Part shown: positions 21,135-29,306 of the stretch, in pieces
Layout of the letters: the number at the start of each line of letters is the position of its first letter
Numbering within the stretch: the first letter of the stretch is position 1
Assembly: GCF_022347285.1 (NCBI RefSeq)
Contig: NZ_JAKRND010000003.1
Span: forward strand, 62,001 to 126,000
DNA: 64,000 bases
Direction: 5' to 3'
From: Corynebacterium sp. ACRPH
Lineage (GTDB): Bacteria > Actinomycetota > Actinomycetes > Mycobacteriales > Mycobacteriaceae
The notes under the pieces: generated by a model
The model's input: only the letters and a program-made list of their open reading frames with translations
What the model was told of the DNA's origin: nothing
Database searches by the model: none
Position numbers and translations under genes: made by a program

Positions 21135-21935
21135 GTGGCGCATTACAACCTGTACGAGTCGCTTGGGATTGACCGGGGCACAAGTACTCAGGACATCGCA
21201 GAGGATATCGATAAGCGCCTGAGCACGGGTAACACCTCCAACCCGGGAGGGGAGGACGAGCTGCAGGTGGCGCGTCAGGTGATTGCGGATCCGACGAAGC
21301 GCGGCATGTACGATGCCCGCCTGGACGATCCGAATGCCCCCGAGATCGACATTGCCGCGCTGCGTGACCTGGGTGAGATGCAGGTGCCGGCGCAGGGGCA
21401 GCAGCCACAACAAGCGCAGCAACCACAGCAGCCCAAGCAGCCGTCCAAGCTGAAGCGCGAGTTCGCCCGTTCCTCGAAGCTGGCGCTGACCGTGGCGGCT
21501 ATTGTCCCCCTCCTGGCAGTCCTGGTTCTGTTCGGTGCCTACAAGGGTGTGAGCTGGTTCTTCGGCGACGAGCGCGAGGTAAAAAACCTTTCCCAGGAGT
21601 TTCTGGATCTGCGCAAGAAGGGCGAGACCCAGATGTGGATGGACGATCACGTCGGCAAGGAATTCATGTCCGACGCCTCGGATTACTTCGACCTGGACGA
21701 CGGCGGATACGAGGGCATGAATAAGGAGTTTGACGCCCTCGCTCTCCAGCCCAGAGAAGTCACCAAGAGCAACGATTTCGCCCGGTTTGTCCTGACTGAG
21801 GAGAGCGTTGACCGCTACGAGGACTTCTACCTCGTCTCCGTGGAGGACAACAACGGCAAGTTGAAGGGCCTACTGTTCTTCGGCGTGGGCAATAGCGGCC
21901 CGAAGCTGTTGAACATGAATATTCTCGACCGCTAA
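21135..21935 (+). CDS. membrane protein with a J-domain-like N-terminus, function unknown
   Basis: The 266-aa product starts with GTG at 21135. Residues 1-70 (HYNLYESLGIDRGTSTQDI ... DPTKRGMYDARLDDP) resemble the first and last helices of a J-domain, but no HPD motif is present, so it is unlikely to stimulate DnaK. A Gln/Pro linker (QGQQPQQAQQPQQPKQPSK) follows, then one membrane helix at about residues 117-140 and a roughly 125-residue acidic domain outside the membrane. It opens a run of four same-strand membrane proteins up to 24331, which suggests a shared, unknown envelope role. Confidence 0.65.
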   Translation: MAHYNLYESLGIDRGTSTQDIAEDIDKRLSTGNTSNPGGEDELQVARQVIADPTKRGMYDARLDDPNAPEIDIAALRDLGEMQVPAQGQQPQQAQQPQQPKQPSKLKREFARSSKLALTVAAIVPLLAVLVLFGAYKGVSWFFGDEREVKNLSQEFLDLRKKGETQMWMDDHVGKEFMSDASDYFDLDDGGYEGMNKEFDALALQPREVTKSNDFARFVLTEESVDRYEDFYLVSVEDNNGKLKGLLFFGVGNSGPKLLNMNILDR

Positions 21936-21950
21936 GGGTCGGAACATCGC

Positions 21951-22601
21951 ATGAGTAATAACAACTGGAATAACTGGAACCCCAACTATCCTGCGCAGCA
22001 GGCCCCGCAGCCGCAGCAGAATAAGACCTCTCCCTGGGTGTATTCCATCGTCGCAATCTCCGTGGTGGCGCTGCTGGTCGCCGGCGTGCTGACGGCCACG
22101 GCAGTTATGGGGAAGGACGGCGGTGACGGTGAGGAATCGCCGGTAGCGACGGAGACGGTGGCGTCCAAAAAGAGCAGCGAGAGCCCCGCCAAGACCACCG
22201 AGCGTGAAAAGACTAGCGAAGCGGAGCCAACCTCGGAGGAGCCGCGAGGCAGTGGATCTTCCAGTCCAGAATATAGGTTGAGCAGCTATGGCTGGGAGGG
22301 CAGCCCCGCGCACTGCAATGCTGACGACCAGTGGCTGTACGCAGCCTATGGCGACGGCGATTATGTCGTGGTGTGCAAGGTCGGGGAGCACGGCGACTAT
22401 TACTACCGAAGCTATGTCGGTGGCCACTCGATCGAGAAGGACGTGGACATGTCCTACGCAGACCCGAGCCGCGGCAGCTACAGTGTGCCGGTCGGGGGTG
22501 GAACGCGCATCGAGATCAATCAGAAGGACCTAAAGGTCTACGAACACGGCGAGGTGGCCAGCAACGTGACGTTCGACCAATTCTTCGTTGTTGATCGATA
22601 A
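21951..22601 (+). CDS. hypothetical single-pass membrane protein with Ser/Glu/Lys-rich stalk
   Basis: The 216-aa protein has a short Asn/Trp/Gln/Pro N-terminus and a membrane helix at about residues 30-52. A low-complexity stalk rich in Ser, Glu, Thr and Lys follows at about 55-105, then a globular C-terminal domain of about 110 residues with two Cys (GSPAHCNADDQW and VVVCKVGE) that could form a disulfide outside the cell. No known family was recognised. It lies 15 nt after the 21135 gene and is probably co-transcribed with it. Confidence 0.6.
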   Translation: MSNNNWNNWNPNYPAQQAPQPQQNKTSPWVYSIVAISVVALLVAGVLTATAVMGKDGGDGEESPVATETVASKKSSESPAKTTEREKTSEAEPTSEEPRGSGSSSPEYRLSSYGWEGSPAHCNADDQWLYAAYGDGDYVVVCKVGEHGDYYYRSYVGGHSIEKDVDMSYADPSRGSYSVPVGGGTRIEINQKDLKVYEHGEVASNVTFDQFFVVDR

Positions 22602-22635
22602 TGCCATTCCGGTCGCTTAATCAGTAGCAAGCTGT

Positions 22636-22670
22636 AATAATTAGGCGAATCCTAGATAGGAATTATTCGC
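22636..22670. other. nested AT-rich palindrome upstream of the 22694 gene
   Basis: AATAATT (22636-22642) pairs with AATTATT (22661-22667) and GCGAAT (22645-22650) pairs with ATTCGC (22665-22670). The two pairings are mutually exclusive, around a CCTAGATAGG core. It lies about 25 nt before the start codon and could be an operator or a leader hairpin. Confidence 0.35.
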
Positions 22671-22693
22671 AGAAAAGATTGAGAGCATTCGCC

Positions 22694-23569
22694 ATGAGCA
22701 ACCAGAATCCTTATGGTCAGCCGGGACCGAACCCAGGTGGCCAGAATCCGTACTCGCAGCAGCCTAACCAGCCGCAGCCGCAACAGCAGAACCAGTTTGG
22801 CCAGCCGGGTCAGCCTGGCCAGCCAAACCAGCCGGGTCAGCCGGGGCAGGCCGGTCAGGCAATGAAGCAGGGGCTGCAGTCGCTGGCGTGGAACCAGCTG
22901 GCTGCAGGCGTGGCTGGCATCGCAGCGCTGCTGGTGCTGTTCTTCAGCTTCTTCAAGTGGGTCGGTTTAACAACCACTCTCGGTGAGGATAAGTACACCG
23001 CTGGCGTGAATGGCTGGGGCGTGCTTTCGGTGAGCGACAATGCCGATAAGCAGGATTTCGCCGAGGATTTCGGTAACACCGGCCTGGGCGTGCTCTTTAT
23101 GCTCTTGACCTTGGGCCTGCTGATCGCCGCGGCCGTGATGCTGTGGCTGAAGATCCAGCCGCGCGTGGCCGTCTACCTCGGCATCGCCGGTGGCGCGGTG
23201 CATCTGATTTGGGCGATCTGGACGATCGTTGATTTCAACGGCCCCTACAAGGAGGCAAAGGACGAGCTGGAGGCAGCTCAGTCCGCCAGCAGTAATTACG
23301 GGTTCGCATCTGGCATCACCTTGGACGGCGGCCCGAAGTTCGCGGTCTTCCTGGCAATCATCATCGCCCTGACGATCATCGCGCTCGGCGTGCTGGCGAT
23401 CGTGAAGTTCGGCCCGCAGCTGAATGTTCCGGGGAACAACCAGCCGAACCAGTTCGGCCAGCCGGGTAACCCGCAGGGCCAGTTCGGCCAGCCACAGAAC
23501 CAGCCGAATCAGCAGGGTCAGTTCGGCCAGCCAGGTAACCAGAACCCGTTTAACCAGCCGGGGCAGTAA
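22694..23569 (+). CDS. four-helix membrane protein with Gln-Pro-Gly-rich ends
   Basis: The protein (291 aa from ATG 22694) has disordered N- and C-termini made of Gly-Gln-Pro-Asn repeats such as QFGQPGQPGQPNQPGQPGQ. They flank a core with four membrane helices (about residues 60-78, 128-148, 155-172 and 213-235). The core reads VNGWGVLSV in its first loop and MLWLKIQPRVAVYLGIAGG around the second/third helices. The gene at 23666 has the same core layout and is a clear tandem paralogue. Function unknown; proline/glutamine tails of this kind are common on actinobacterial envelope-associated proteins. Confidence 0.7.
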   Translation: MSNQNPYGQPGPNPGGQNPYSQQPNQPQPQQQNQFGQPGQPGQPNQPGQPGQAGQAMKQGLQSLAWNQLAAGVAGIAALLVLFFSFFKWVGLTTTLGEDKYTAGVNGWGVLSVSDNADKQDFAEDFGNTGLGVLFMLLTLGLLIAAAVMLWLKIQPRVAVYLGIAGGAVHLIWAIWTIVDFNGPYKEAKDELEAAQSASSNYGFASGITLDGGPKFAVFLAIIIALTIIALGVLAIVKFGPQLNVPGNNQPNQFGQPGNPQGQFGQPQNQPNQQGQFGQPGNQNPFNQPGQ

Positions 23570-23591
23570 GGACCTTTTTCTACATCGCAAG

Positions 23592-23623
23592 AGAGCTCGT
23601 CATGGTAAGTCCAGACGAGCTCT
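23592..23623 (+). terminator. Rho-independent terminator
   Basis: AGAGCTCGTC and GACGAGCTCT form a perfect 10-bp stem with a 12-nt loop, followed by TTTG. It lies 23 nt after the stop of the 22694 gene, separating the two paralogues. Confidence 0.8.
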
Positions 23624-23665
23624 TTTGTTAGTAGCTGCCCGTGAATGACCGGAAGTGATTGATCC

Positions 23666-24331
23666 ATGAACAATCCCAATCCCTACGGCGCGATGGGTGG
23701 AAACCCTCAGTTTGGATACGGATACCGTCCGCAACCAAACCCGTCGTATGGCTCCCGTCCCAGCACATGGATGCTGCTCGTCTCCGGCGGCGCCACAGCT
23801 TTAGCCTTGCTTATGTTCACTGCGAGCTTTCTCGAATGGACGGAGCTGACGTTTAATTACGATGAAGGGATTATGAGGCTAAATGTGAACGGCTGGGGCA
23901 GGGTGGTCGTCACAGGCGCTCCGGAGGGTGCTGACGTTGTTGATTCGAAGTTCAGCAGTGCCGGAGTCGGCGTACCAGCCAATGTCGCAGCCCTGTCGCT
24001 ACTGATTGTGGGTGCCGTCATGTTGTGGCAGGCGGTGAAGCCGCGTGTGGCCTCTTCCATGTTTATCGGCGCGGGTCTGGTGGGTCTAGGCTGGGCGATC
24101 TGGTCGATCATGAAGATCCAGCGAGCATTGAAGGCCATGGAGAGGGAAGAGGGTGCTCGACTGCGGGAAGAAGGCCTGGTTTTCGAGGAGGTCTTCCAAG
24201 GGAGTGCAGAAATCGGCGTTTATTTTGCAATCGCCCTTTCGTTGGCGGCCGTCTCTCTTGGTGTATTTGCGCTTTTCAAATACAACAGCCAGGCGAAGAT
24301 GCCCTGGGGCTGGCCAGGGCCAGCCATCTAA
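23666..24331 (+). CDS. four-helix membrane protein, paralogue of the upstream gene
   Basis: The 221-aa product begins MNNPNPYGAMGGNP. It has a short Gly/Pro/Tyr-rich N-terminus and four hydrophobic segments (about 34-55, 103-122, 128-147 and 185-205). The stretches VNGWGRVVV and LLIVGAVMLWQAVKPRVAS line up with VNGWGVLSV and LLIAAAVMLWLKIQPRVAV in the 22694 product, so the pair arose by tandem duplication. It lacks the long C-terminal Gln/Pro tail of its partner. The gene ends 3 bp before the convergent stop at 24335. Function unknown. Confidence 0.65.
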   Translation: MNNPNPYGAMGGNPQFGYGYRPQPNPSYGSRPSTWMLLVSGGATALALLMFTASFLEWTELTFNYDEGIMRLNVNGWGRVVVTGAPEGADVVDSKFSSAGVGVPANVAALSLLIVGAVMLWQAVKPRVASSMFIGAGLVGLGWAIWSIMKIQRALKAMEREEGARLREEGLVFEEVFQGSAEIGVYFAIALSLAAVSLGVFALFKYNSQAKMPWGWPGPAI

Positions 24332-24334
24332 TTT

Positions 24335-25597
24335 CTAGAAGCGCGTGAAGCGCTTAATCAGGCCATCTTCCAGGGCCTTCCAGCCCTTCGCCTCCTCGTC
24401 GAAGGGGGCGGACGGCTGTGCGTCCGACGGGGAGCCCAGCATGTAGGCCAGGTAGTTCTGCAGCTTCGGGTAGCTCAGCAGGATCTTGTTCACGCCGTCG
24501 TCGCCCGCCCAGTCCGCGGCGTCCGCCAGCAGCTCGTAGGCGCGCCCCAGCTGGTCGGTATCCACGGCATCGAGGGATTCCGAAATGTCGTCGTGCAGGC
24601 CAGCGAAGGAGTACTGGTTCGAGTCGTGCACCGTGACCTCCAGCTCACCGGCGTTGGCGGCGCTGACCAGGTCGCCCCAAGTATCCAGCTCTTCGAGGTC
24701 GTGATCGTGGGCGTCAATAATCCAGCGCACGAGGGCACGAGAGTTCGGGAAGGTGTTGATCTCCCCGTGGCGGCCGAGGAAGCGCGGCTTGTCGCCGACG
24801 TAGCAGCGCAAGGTGTAGACGTACTGGCCGTTCAGGCTGATGCGGATCGGATCGATGCCGGCGTCAGCCCAGATGGTCTTGTCATAAGGATCGACGTCCT
24901 TGCCCTCGGTGGCTTTGGCCGCAGCCGCCGCCTCGGCCTCCTTTTCTTTTTGACGCTTCTCGCGGGCCTCCTGGGCTTCGTCGATGCGCTTCTGTGCGTC
25001 CTTCACCTTCGCTTCGTCGACCTCTGGCTCGGTCAGGTGCACCTCGACGTCATCGAGCATGCCCTTCCACCGATCCAGCACGGTGCGGCCAACGCCCGAC
25101 CACTCTTCCAGGCCGTTCTGCGACTGGTAGTGGTCTGGGCCGCGGCGCACGTTATCCAGGATGGAATAGGAGTGGAACCAATTGTTCACGCTCTTTAGCC
25201 CCAGCACGTTGCCCATGGAACGCAGCAGATCGAAACCGCGGGCGACCGCGGAGGTGGATTCATAGCCCGGGCGCTGGGCCAGCTTGCGAGGCACCTCGAT
25301 CAGGCTGATCTTTCCGGTGCGGGTGGGCACCACGTTGGTGACCAAGTCGGATTTGAACTGCGCCCACTTGGGGTGCTCGGCCAGCTCGTTGCGGCCGCCG
25401 TCCTCGAGGAAAGCCAGGAGCTTGGCGGGGGAGTCGAAGACGAAAAGATCGTCGTCATCGCCCAGGAACCCCTGCCAGCGCTCACCCTTGACCAGCCAGT
25501 TCGGGGCCCACAGGGTGTACCAGGTGCCGCTGGTGATCTCTAACTCCACGGCGACGATGCCGTTGCCGAATGTCCTCAAGCCATTTTCTGCTGCCAT
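24335..25597 (-). CDS. conserved actinobacterial hypothetical protein (Rv3311-like)
   Basis: The protein is 420 aa, the length expected for M. tuberculosis Rv3311, which also lies between add and upp/pmmB. Residues 1-170 form an alpha/beta domain (SGTWYTLWAPNWLVKGERW; DLFVFDSPAKLLAFLEDGG). Residues 190-240 are a charged coiled coil (DEAKVKDAQKRIDEAQEARE). The remainder is acidic and globular. No catalytic motif or signal peptide was recognised, so it is probably cytosolic. Synteny, more than sequence motifs, supports the assignment. ATG at 25597. One copy of the dispersed octamer lies at 24710 and forces ATT-ATT codons. Confidence 0.7.
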   Translation of the reverse strand: MAAENGLRTFGNGIVAVELEITSGTWYTLWAPNWLVKGERWQGFLGDDDDLFVFDSPAKLLAFLEDGGRNELAEHPKWAQFKSDLVTNVVPTRTGKISLIEVPRKLAQRPGYESTSAVARGFDLLRSMGNVLGLKSVNNWFHSYSILDNVRRGPDHYQSQNGLEEWSGVGRTVLDRWKGMLDDVEVHLTEPEVDEAKVKDAQKRIDEAQEAREKRQKEKEAEAAAAAKATEGKDVDPYDKTIWADAGIDPIRISLNGQYVYTLRCYVGDKPRFLGRHGEINTFPNSRALVRWIIDAHDHDLEELDTWGDLVSAANAGELEVTVHDSNQYSFAGLHDDISESLDAVDTDQLGRAYELLADAADWAGDDGVNKILLSYPKLQNYLAYMLGSPSDAQPSAPFDEEAKGWKALEDGLIKRFTRF

Positions 25598-25637
25598 GGC
25601 TAGGCATTCTACTAGGTCGGTCTGGTTACGTCGGTGT

Positions 25638-25808
25638 TTAGTCCTGCGTCTGGTCGGCCCGCCGGTTGCGCAGCTCCGCCGTGAGCACCGCGGGTACGGT
25701 TTCCGGCATTTCGCCCAGGAACTGCGCGGCCAGATACTCGCGCGGCGGGGGAGTGCTCACGATGCGCGCCAACCCGCTGCCGTGGGATCGTCCGTTGATG
25801 AGTGGCAT
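25638..25808 (-). CDS. small conserved-looking protein, 56 aa
   Basis: A short frame reads MPLINGRSHGSGLARIVS ... ADQTQD and stops with TAA at 25638-25640. It is preceded by AGAGGAGAAAAC, one of the best Shine-Dalgarno sequences in the window, at ideal spacing before the ATG at 25808. Codon use is GC-rich in third positions like its neighbours. The middle (PPPREYLAAQFLGEMPETV) is probably helical. No family was recognised. It follows the NlpC/P60 gene by 31 bp on the same strand and precedes the Rv3311-like gene, so it could belong to that operon. Confidence 0.7.
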   Translation of the reverse strand: MPLINGRSHGSGLARIVSTPPPREYLAAQFLGEMPETVPAVLTAELRNRRADQTQD

Positions 25809-25839
25809 GTTTTCTCCTCTAAGTCCTTTGCCTATTTAC

Positions 25840-26760
25840 CTACGCCGCCGTCGGCCGGTAGAAGCCCTTGAACGGCATTCCGATATTGTCTTGCCTGATG
25901 GGGCTGATCTGCACCGGATCGCCGGCCTCGATCATGTTCCCGCCGTCGACGATCATCGCCACGTGCCCGTCCCACACGGCCAGGTCGCCCGCCTGCACTT
26001 CCGCGCGCGGAATCTGCGGCCCGACCGCCTGCGCGCTCGCCGTGCGCGGCAGATCCACCCCGGCCTGCTGGTAGGCCCACTGCACCAGCCCACTGCAGTC
26101 CAGCCCCTTGCCCGGCACCGTCCCGCCCCACTGATACGGAGTTCCCAGGGCCGTCTTCGCCGCGGCTACCGCCTTGTGTGCCTGGCCCGTCGGTGCGCCC
26201 GGCGCGCTGTTGCTATCTGGTGACGCCGGCACCGCAACCTCTGCCGTATCCGGATTCCGGGCGGGCAACCGCTCGGGAATCTGCTCCTTCTTCACCTGCT
26301 GCACGTCCAAGGCCAACCCGCGTAGCTCCTCCTCTAGAGTGTGCACGCGATCTTCCGCCCGCCCGAAGTGTCGCAACACTACCGGCATCGCCGCGCCGAG
26401 GCCATTAACCAAGCCCAGCGGGCCGGCCATGCCGCTGGTAGCCACCGCCTGGCCGACTTCGCGCACGCAGTCGTCGAAGATGACGCTCAAATCCCCGATT
26501 GCCCGCTCTACGGCCTGGGCTGCCTGCCCCGCCAACTTGTCCAGTGCACCGCCTGCACCTAAGGCCTGGGAAACGACCTTGGCCACCGAGTCCAGGGAAC
26601 CGTGGACGTTATCGCCCGCCCGTCCCTGCAGGGCGGAGGCCGCCAGATCCCCCAGATCCTGCAGGCCCCTTACCCCAGAGACGCTGGCGCTGAGGCCCGG
26701 ACTAAAGGGCGAGGGGATCGCCGCGGCCAGTGGGGCCACGAGGCTCGCTATGTCTAGCAC
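25840..26760 (-). CDS. NlpC/P60 (C40) peptidoglycan endopeptidase-like protein without signal peptide
   Basis: The 306-aa product has an N-terminal helical region of about 190 residues and a C-terminal NlpC/P60 domain. The domain starts at TALGTPYQWGGTVPGKG, with the catalytic Cys in LDCSGLVQWAY and the His in VWDGHVAMIVDGG. The third polar residue probably lies in the following NMIEAGDP strand. C40 enzymes cut D-Glu-DAP bonds in peptidoglycan stems. No Sec signal is visible at the N-terminus (MLDIASLVAPLAAAIPSPF). The gene starts with GTG one base after the stop of the EspC-like gene, so export by a type VII-like route, or an intracellular role, is worth considering. Confidence 0.82.
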   Translation of the reverse strand: MLDIASLVAPLAAAIPSPFSPGLSASVSGVRGLQDLGDLAASALQGRAGDNVHGSLDSVAKVVSQALGAGGALDKLAGQAAQAVERAIGDLSVIFDDCVREVGQAVATSGMAGPLGLVNGLGAAMPVVLRHFGRAEDRVHTLEEELRGLALDVQQVKKEQIPERLPARNPDTAEVAVPASPDSNSAPGAPTGQAHKAVAAAKTALGTPYQWGGTVPGKGLDCSGLVQWAYQQAGVDLPRTASAQAVGPQIPRAEVQAGDLAVWDGHVAMIVDGGNMIEAGDPVQISPIRQDNIGMPFKGFYRPTAA

Positions 26761-26761
26761 C

Positions 26762-27073
26762 TCAGACCTCCCTCAACCCGCTGAAGGCGTGGGAGTATTC
26801 GCCCTCGTGTCCGTCTAGTCCGCGGTGAACGCTCCCCAGCGCAAACGTGGCGTCATTAAAGTAGCTTTCCGCATCCCGCAACAACCCATCGTGGGCGTCC
26901 CGCGCCGTCGACAGCGCCCGCAAAAAATCCTTAAGCGCCGGCGGCGCCACCATGCCCACGGCGCCGTGCAGTGGCGCGACCTTTCCCTGCAGCGCGGTAC
27001 TCACATCCTGCGTGCGCCCCTTTAGCCGCTCCACCAGTTCCGAATCGGCCGTTAACGCATCCCCTGAAAGCAT
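26762..27073 (-). CDS. EspC/WXG100-like small helical protein
   Basis: The 103-aa product is almost entirely helical. It has a central turn ([16 protein letters not shown]) between two amphipathic helices, a size and layout resembling the EspC (DUF2580) and WXG100-like partners of ESX/type VII secretion. No WXG motif and no clear C-terminal YxxxD/E signal is present, so the family assignment is tentative. A strong GGGGAGGG ribosome-binding site precedes the ATG at 27073. Its TGA is one base before the GTG of the NlpC/P60 gene, a coupling that suggests the two proteins act together. Confidence 0.6.
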   Translation of the reverse strand: MLSGDALTADSELVERLKGRTQDVSTALQGKVAPLHGAVGMVAPPALKDFLRALSTARDAHDGLLRDAESYFNDATFALGSVHRGLDGHEGEYSHAFSGLREV

Positions 27074-27147
27074 GAAACCCTCCCCAAAAACACTCTGCAG
27101 CTTCTTTAGACTCCGCCTCGGCGCAAAAGGTTCAATTGCGGATCAAC

Positions 27148-27153
27148 TAGAGT
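27148..27153 (+). promoter_or_regulatory. -10 hexamer of a leaderless upp promoter
   Basis: TAGAGT lies 8 nt before the upp ATG at 27162. This places the promoter within the divergent spacer shared with the EspC-like gene. Confidence 0.45.
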
Positions 27154-27161
27154 GGGGAACC

Positions 27162-27800
27162 ATGGAAATTCAGGTGGTTAATCATCCGCTCGTCGCCTCC
27201 CGGCTCAGCATCATGCGCGACAAGAACAGCGACAACGCACAGTTCCGCGCCGCTTTGTCCGACCTGGGGGCCATGCTGATCTACGAGGCCTCGGCGGACC
27301 TGGCGGTCGAACACTTCGAGCTCGAAACCCCCGTCGCCACCACCACGGGCACGCGGCTGGAAAAGCCCCCGATCATCGTGCCCGTCATCCGCGCAGGCCT
27401 GGGCATGATCGATCCGGCGCTGTCCATGGTCCCCGACGCACAAGTCGGCTTCATCGGCATGGCCCGCGACGAAACCACCCACGAGCCCGTGCCCTACCTG
27501 GAGGCACTGCCGGACGACCTCAGCGACCAGCCGGTGTTCCTGGTCGACCCGATGCTGGCCACCGGCGGCTCGCTGCTGCACGCCATCCGCCTGCTGGAGG
27601 ATCGCGGCGCCAACGACATCACCTGCGTGTGCATGGTCTCCGCCCAGCCGGGTGTAGATGCGCTGGTGGAGGCCAACGTAAGCGTGCACCGGCTCTTCAC
27701 GGCCACCATCGACCCCAGCCTGAACGAGGAGGCGTACATCGTCCCCGGCCTGGGCGATGCCGGCGACCGCCTATACGGCCCCCGAAACATCGACCTTTAG
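27162..27800 (+). CDS. upp: uracil phosphoribosyltransferase
   Basis: Upp converts uracil and PRPP to UMP in pyrimidine salvage. The 212-aa product has the family N-terminus [20 protein letters not shown], followed by [16 protein letters not shown]. The PRPP loop is [18 protein letters not shown] and the uracil-binding C-terminal region is [15 protein letters not shown]. The reading frame stays open upstream to 26952, but that part overlaps the divergent EspC-like gene. Length and family alignment place the start at 27162. The 3' end overlaps the convergent pmmB gene by 30 bp. Confidence 0.96.
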   Translation: MEIQVVNHPLVASRLSIMRDKNSDNAQFRAALSDLGAMLIYEASADLAVEHFELETPVATTTGTRLEKPPIIVPVIRAGLGMIDPALSMVPDAQVGFIGMARDETTHEPVPYLEALPDDLSDQPVFLVDPMLATGGSLLHAIRLLEDRGANDITCVCMVSAQPGVDALVEANVSVHRLFTATIDPSLNEEAYIVPGLGDAGDRLYGPRNIDL

Positions 27801-29306
27801 GCGCTCCAGCAGCGCCTCCACAGCCTGCGCATCCGCCCCTGGCTCCGCGCTGACCTCCAGGTAGAACTTCGCCTTCGGCTCGGTGCCGGACGCGCGGGCG
27901 ACCACGCGCAGTCCCATGTCCCCGGAAGTGCCCACCAGTCGCACGCCGTCGGTGCGGTTGCCCGCGGAATCCTCGATCGGCCCGGCCTGCATGGCCGCAC
28001 CCGCGAGCTCAGCCGGAGGGTTATCCGCCCAGCGCGCGATCAGCTCCTGCGCTTCTGCCGCACTGTCGAAACGGGCGCTGACCTGCGCGGTCCTGAACAC
28101 CCCATAGGTGGCCTCGATGTCATCCAGTTCGGCGGCCAGATCCGTCTCGGCCGCCCACGCCGCCGCGATCAGTGCTGTCGCAATGCCATCCTTATCCGCC
28201 ACAATGTGCGGCGCGGGCGCGGTGCCGATCGCCTCCTCGTAGGCAAAGGCCAGCTCGCCGGGCCGCCCGTCGGCAGCGCGCGCCAGGTTCTTAAACCCAG
28301 TCAGCGTCTCCACGTAGTTCCAACCCTCGGCGCGCGCCATGCGCCCCAGCAGCTGCGAACTGACCACCGTTGTCGCCACTACAGGCTTGTTCTTTGTGGA
28401 CGCCCCCACGCCCGCCAGCACCCGGCGCGCCAGCAAGGGGCCGGCCTCGTCCCCGCGCAGCATGTGGTATTCGCCATCCGCGCGCTTCAACCCCAGCATG
28501 CAGCGGTCCGCATCCGGGTCCAGCGCGATCAGCAGGTCCGCGTCGATGGCGCGGGCTTCCTCCAGCAGCGCGTCGGTGGCACCCGGCTCCTCCGGATTGG
28601 GGAAGTCCACCGTCGGGAAGGTCGGATCCGGCCAGCGCTGCGAGGCCACCGCGTGCACGTTGCCGAAGCCGTTCTCGCGCAAGGCCCACTCCAGGGCGTT
28701 GCCGCCCACGCCGTGCATGGGGGTGTAGAGGATCTTCAGCTTCCGCCGCGGCGCCAGCTCCGCCTGGCGGCCGGTGGCCACCAGGGTGCCCAGCTCGGTG
28801 ACGTAGCCGGAGACCACGGACAGGTCTACAGACTTCGCCTCGGAACGGGGGATCTTCGCCGCGTCAGTTGGCTGGGAGGCAATGTGCTCCTCGATCTGCC
28901 GGTCGGCGGGGGAGACCAGCTGTGCTCCGCCGTCCAGGTACAGCTTGTAGCCGTTGTCCTGCGCCGGATTGTGCGAGGCGGTGATCTGCACGCCCACGTC
29001 CATGCGCCGGGAGCGCACCAGCCACGCCAACACCGGGGTGGGGGAGGGTTCCGCGATGAGGGTCACGTCGAAGCCTGCGCCGGCGAAGGTTTCCGCCGTC
29101 GCGCGAGCTAGGGCGTGGGAGGCGTAGCGGGCGTCATATCCCACAGCCGCACGAAAAACCCCGTCGGCGCGCAAGGGGCGCTTCCGTTCCTTGAGCCACG
29201 CAGCCACGCCGGCCGTGGCGCGGGTGGCGGTGCCGACGTTCATCTCGTCTGGCCCGGGACCGATCTTGGCGCGCAGGCCGGCGGTGCCGAATTTCAACTG
29301 GCTCAT
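27771..29306 (-). CDS. pmmB: phospho-sugar mutase (phosphomannomutase/phosphoglucomutase, PmmB-type)
   Basis: The 511-aa enzyme belongs to the alpha-D-phosphohexomutase family. It has an N-terminal [20 protein letters not shown] and a phosphoserine loop [18 protein letters not shown]. The metal loop is [16 protein letters not shown], the sugar loop contains [13 protein letters not shown], and the C-terminal phosphate-binding stretch is [16 protein letters not shown]. It interconverts hexose- or pentose-1- and 6/5-phosphates. In mycobacteria the same gene (Rv3308) sits between upp and the nucleoside phosphorylase, a context that also fits phosphopentomutase activity for nucleoside-derived ribose-1-phosphate. 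It overlaps the upstream pnp gene by ATGA. Confidence 0.88.
   Translation of the reverse strand: MSQLKFGTAGLRAKIGPGPDEMNVGTATRATAGVAAWLKERKRPLRADGVFRAAVGYDARYASHALARATAETFAGAGFDVTLIAEPSPTPVLAWLVRSRRMDVGVQITASHNPAQDNGYKLYLDGGAQLVSPADRQIEEHIASQPTDAAKIPRSEAKSVDLSVVSGYVTELGTLVATGRQAELAPRRKLKILYTPMHGVGGNALEWALRENGFGNVHAVASQRWPDPTFPTVDFPNPEEPGATDALLEEARAIDADLLIALDPDADRCMLGLKRADGEYHMLRGDEAGPLLARRVLAGVGASTKNKPVVATTVVSSQLLGRMARAEGWNYVETLTGFKNLARAADGRPGELAFAYEEAIGTAPAPHIVADKDGIATALIAAAWAAETDLAAELDDIEATYGVFRTAQVSARFDSAAEAQELIARWADNPPAELAGAAMQAGPIEDSAGNRTDGVRLVGTSGDMGLRVVARASGTEPKAKFYLEVSAEPGADAQAVEALLERLKVDVSGAV

Noticed and set aside
26952..27161. N-terminal extension of upp
   Set aside because: The frame is open, but these codons overlap the divergent EspC-like gene and do not resemble uracil phosphoribosyltransferase; a -10 box precedes the ATG at 27162.
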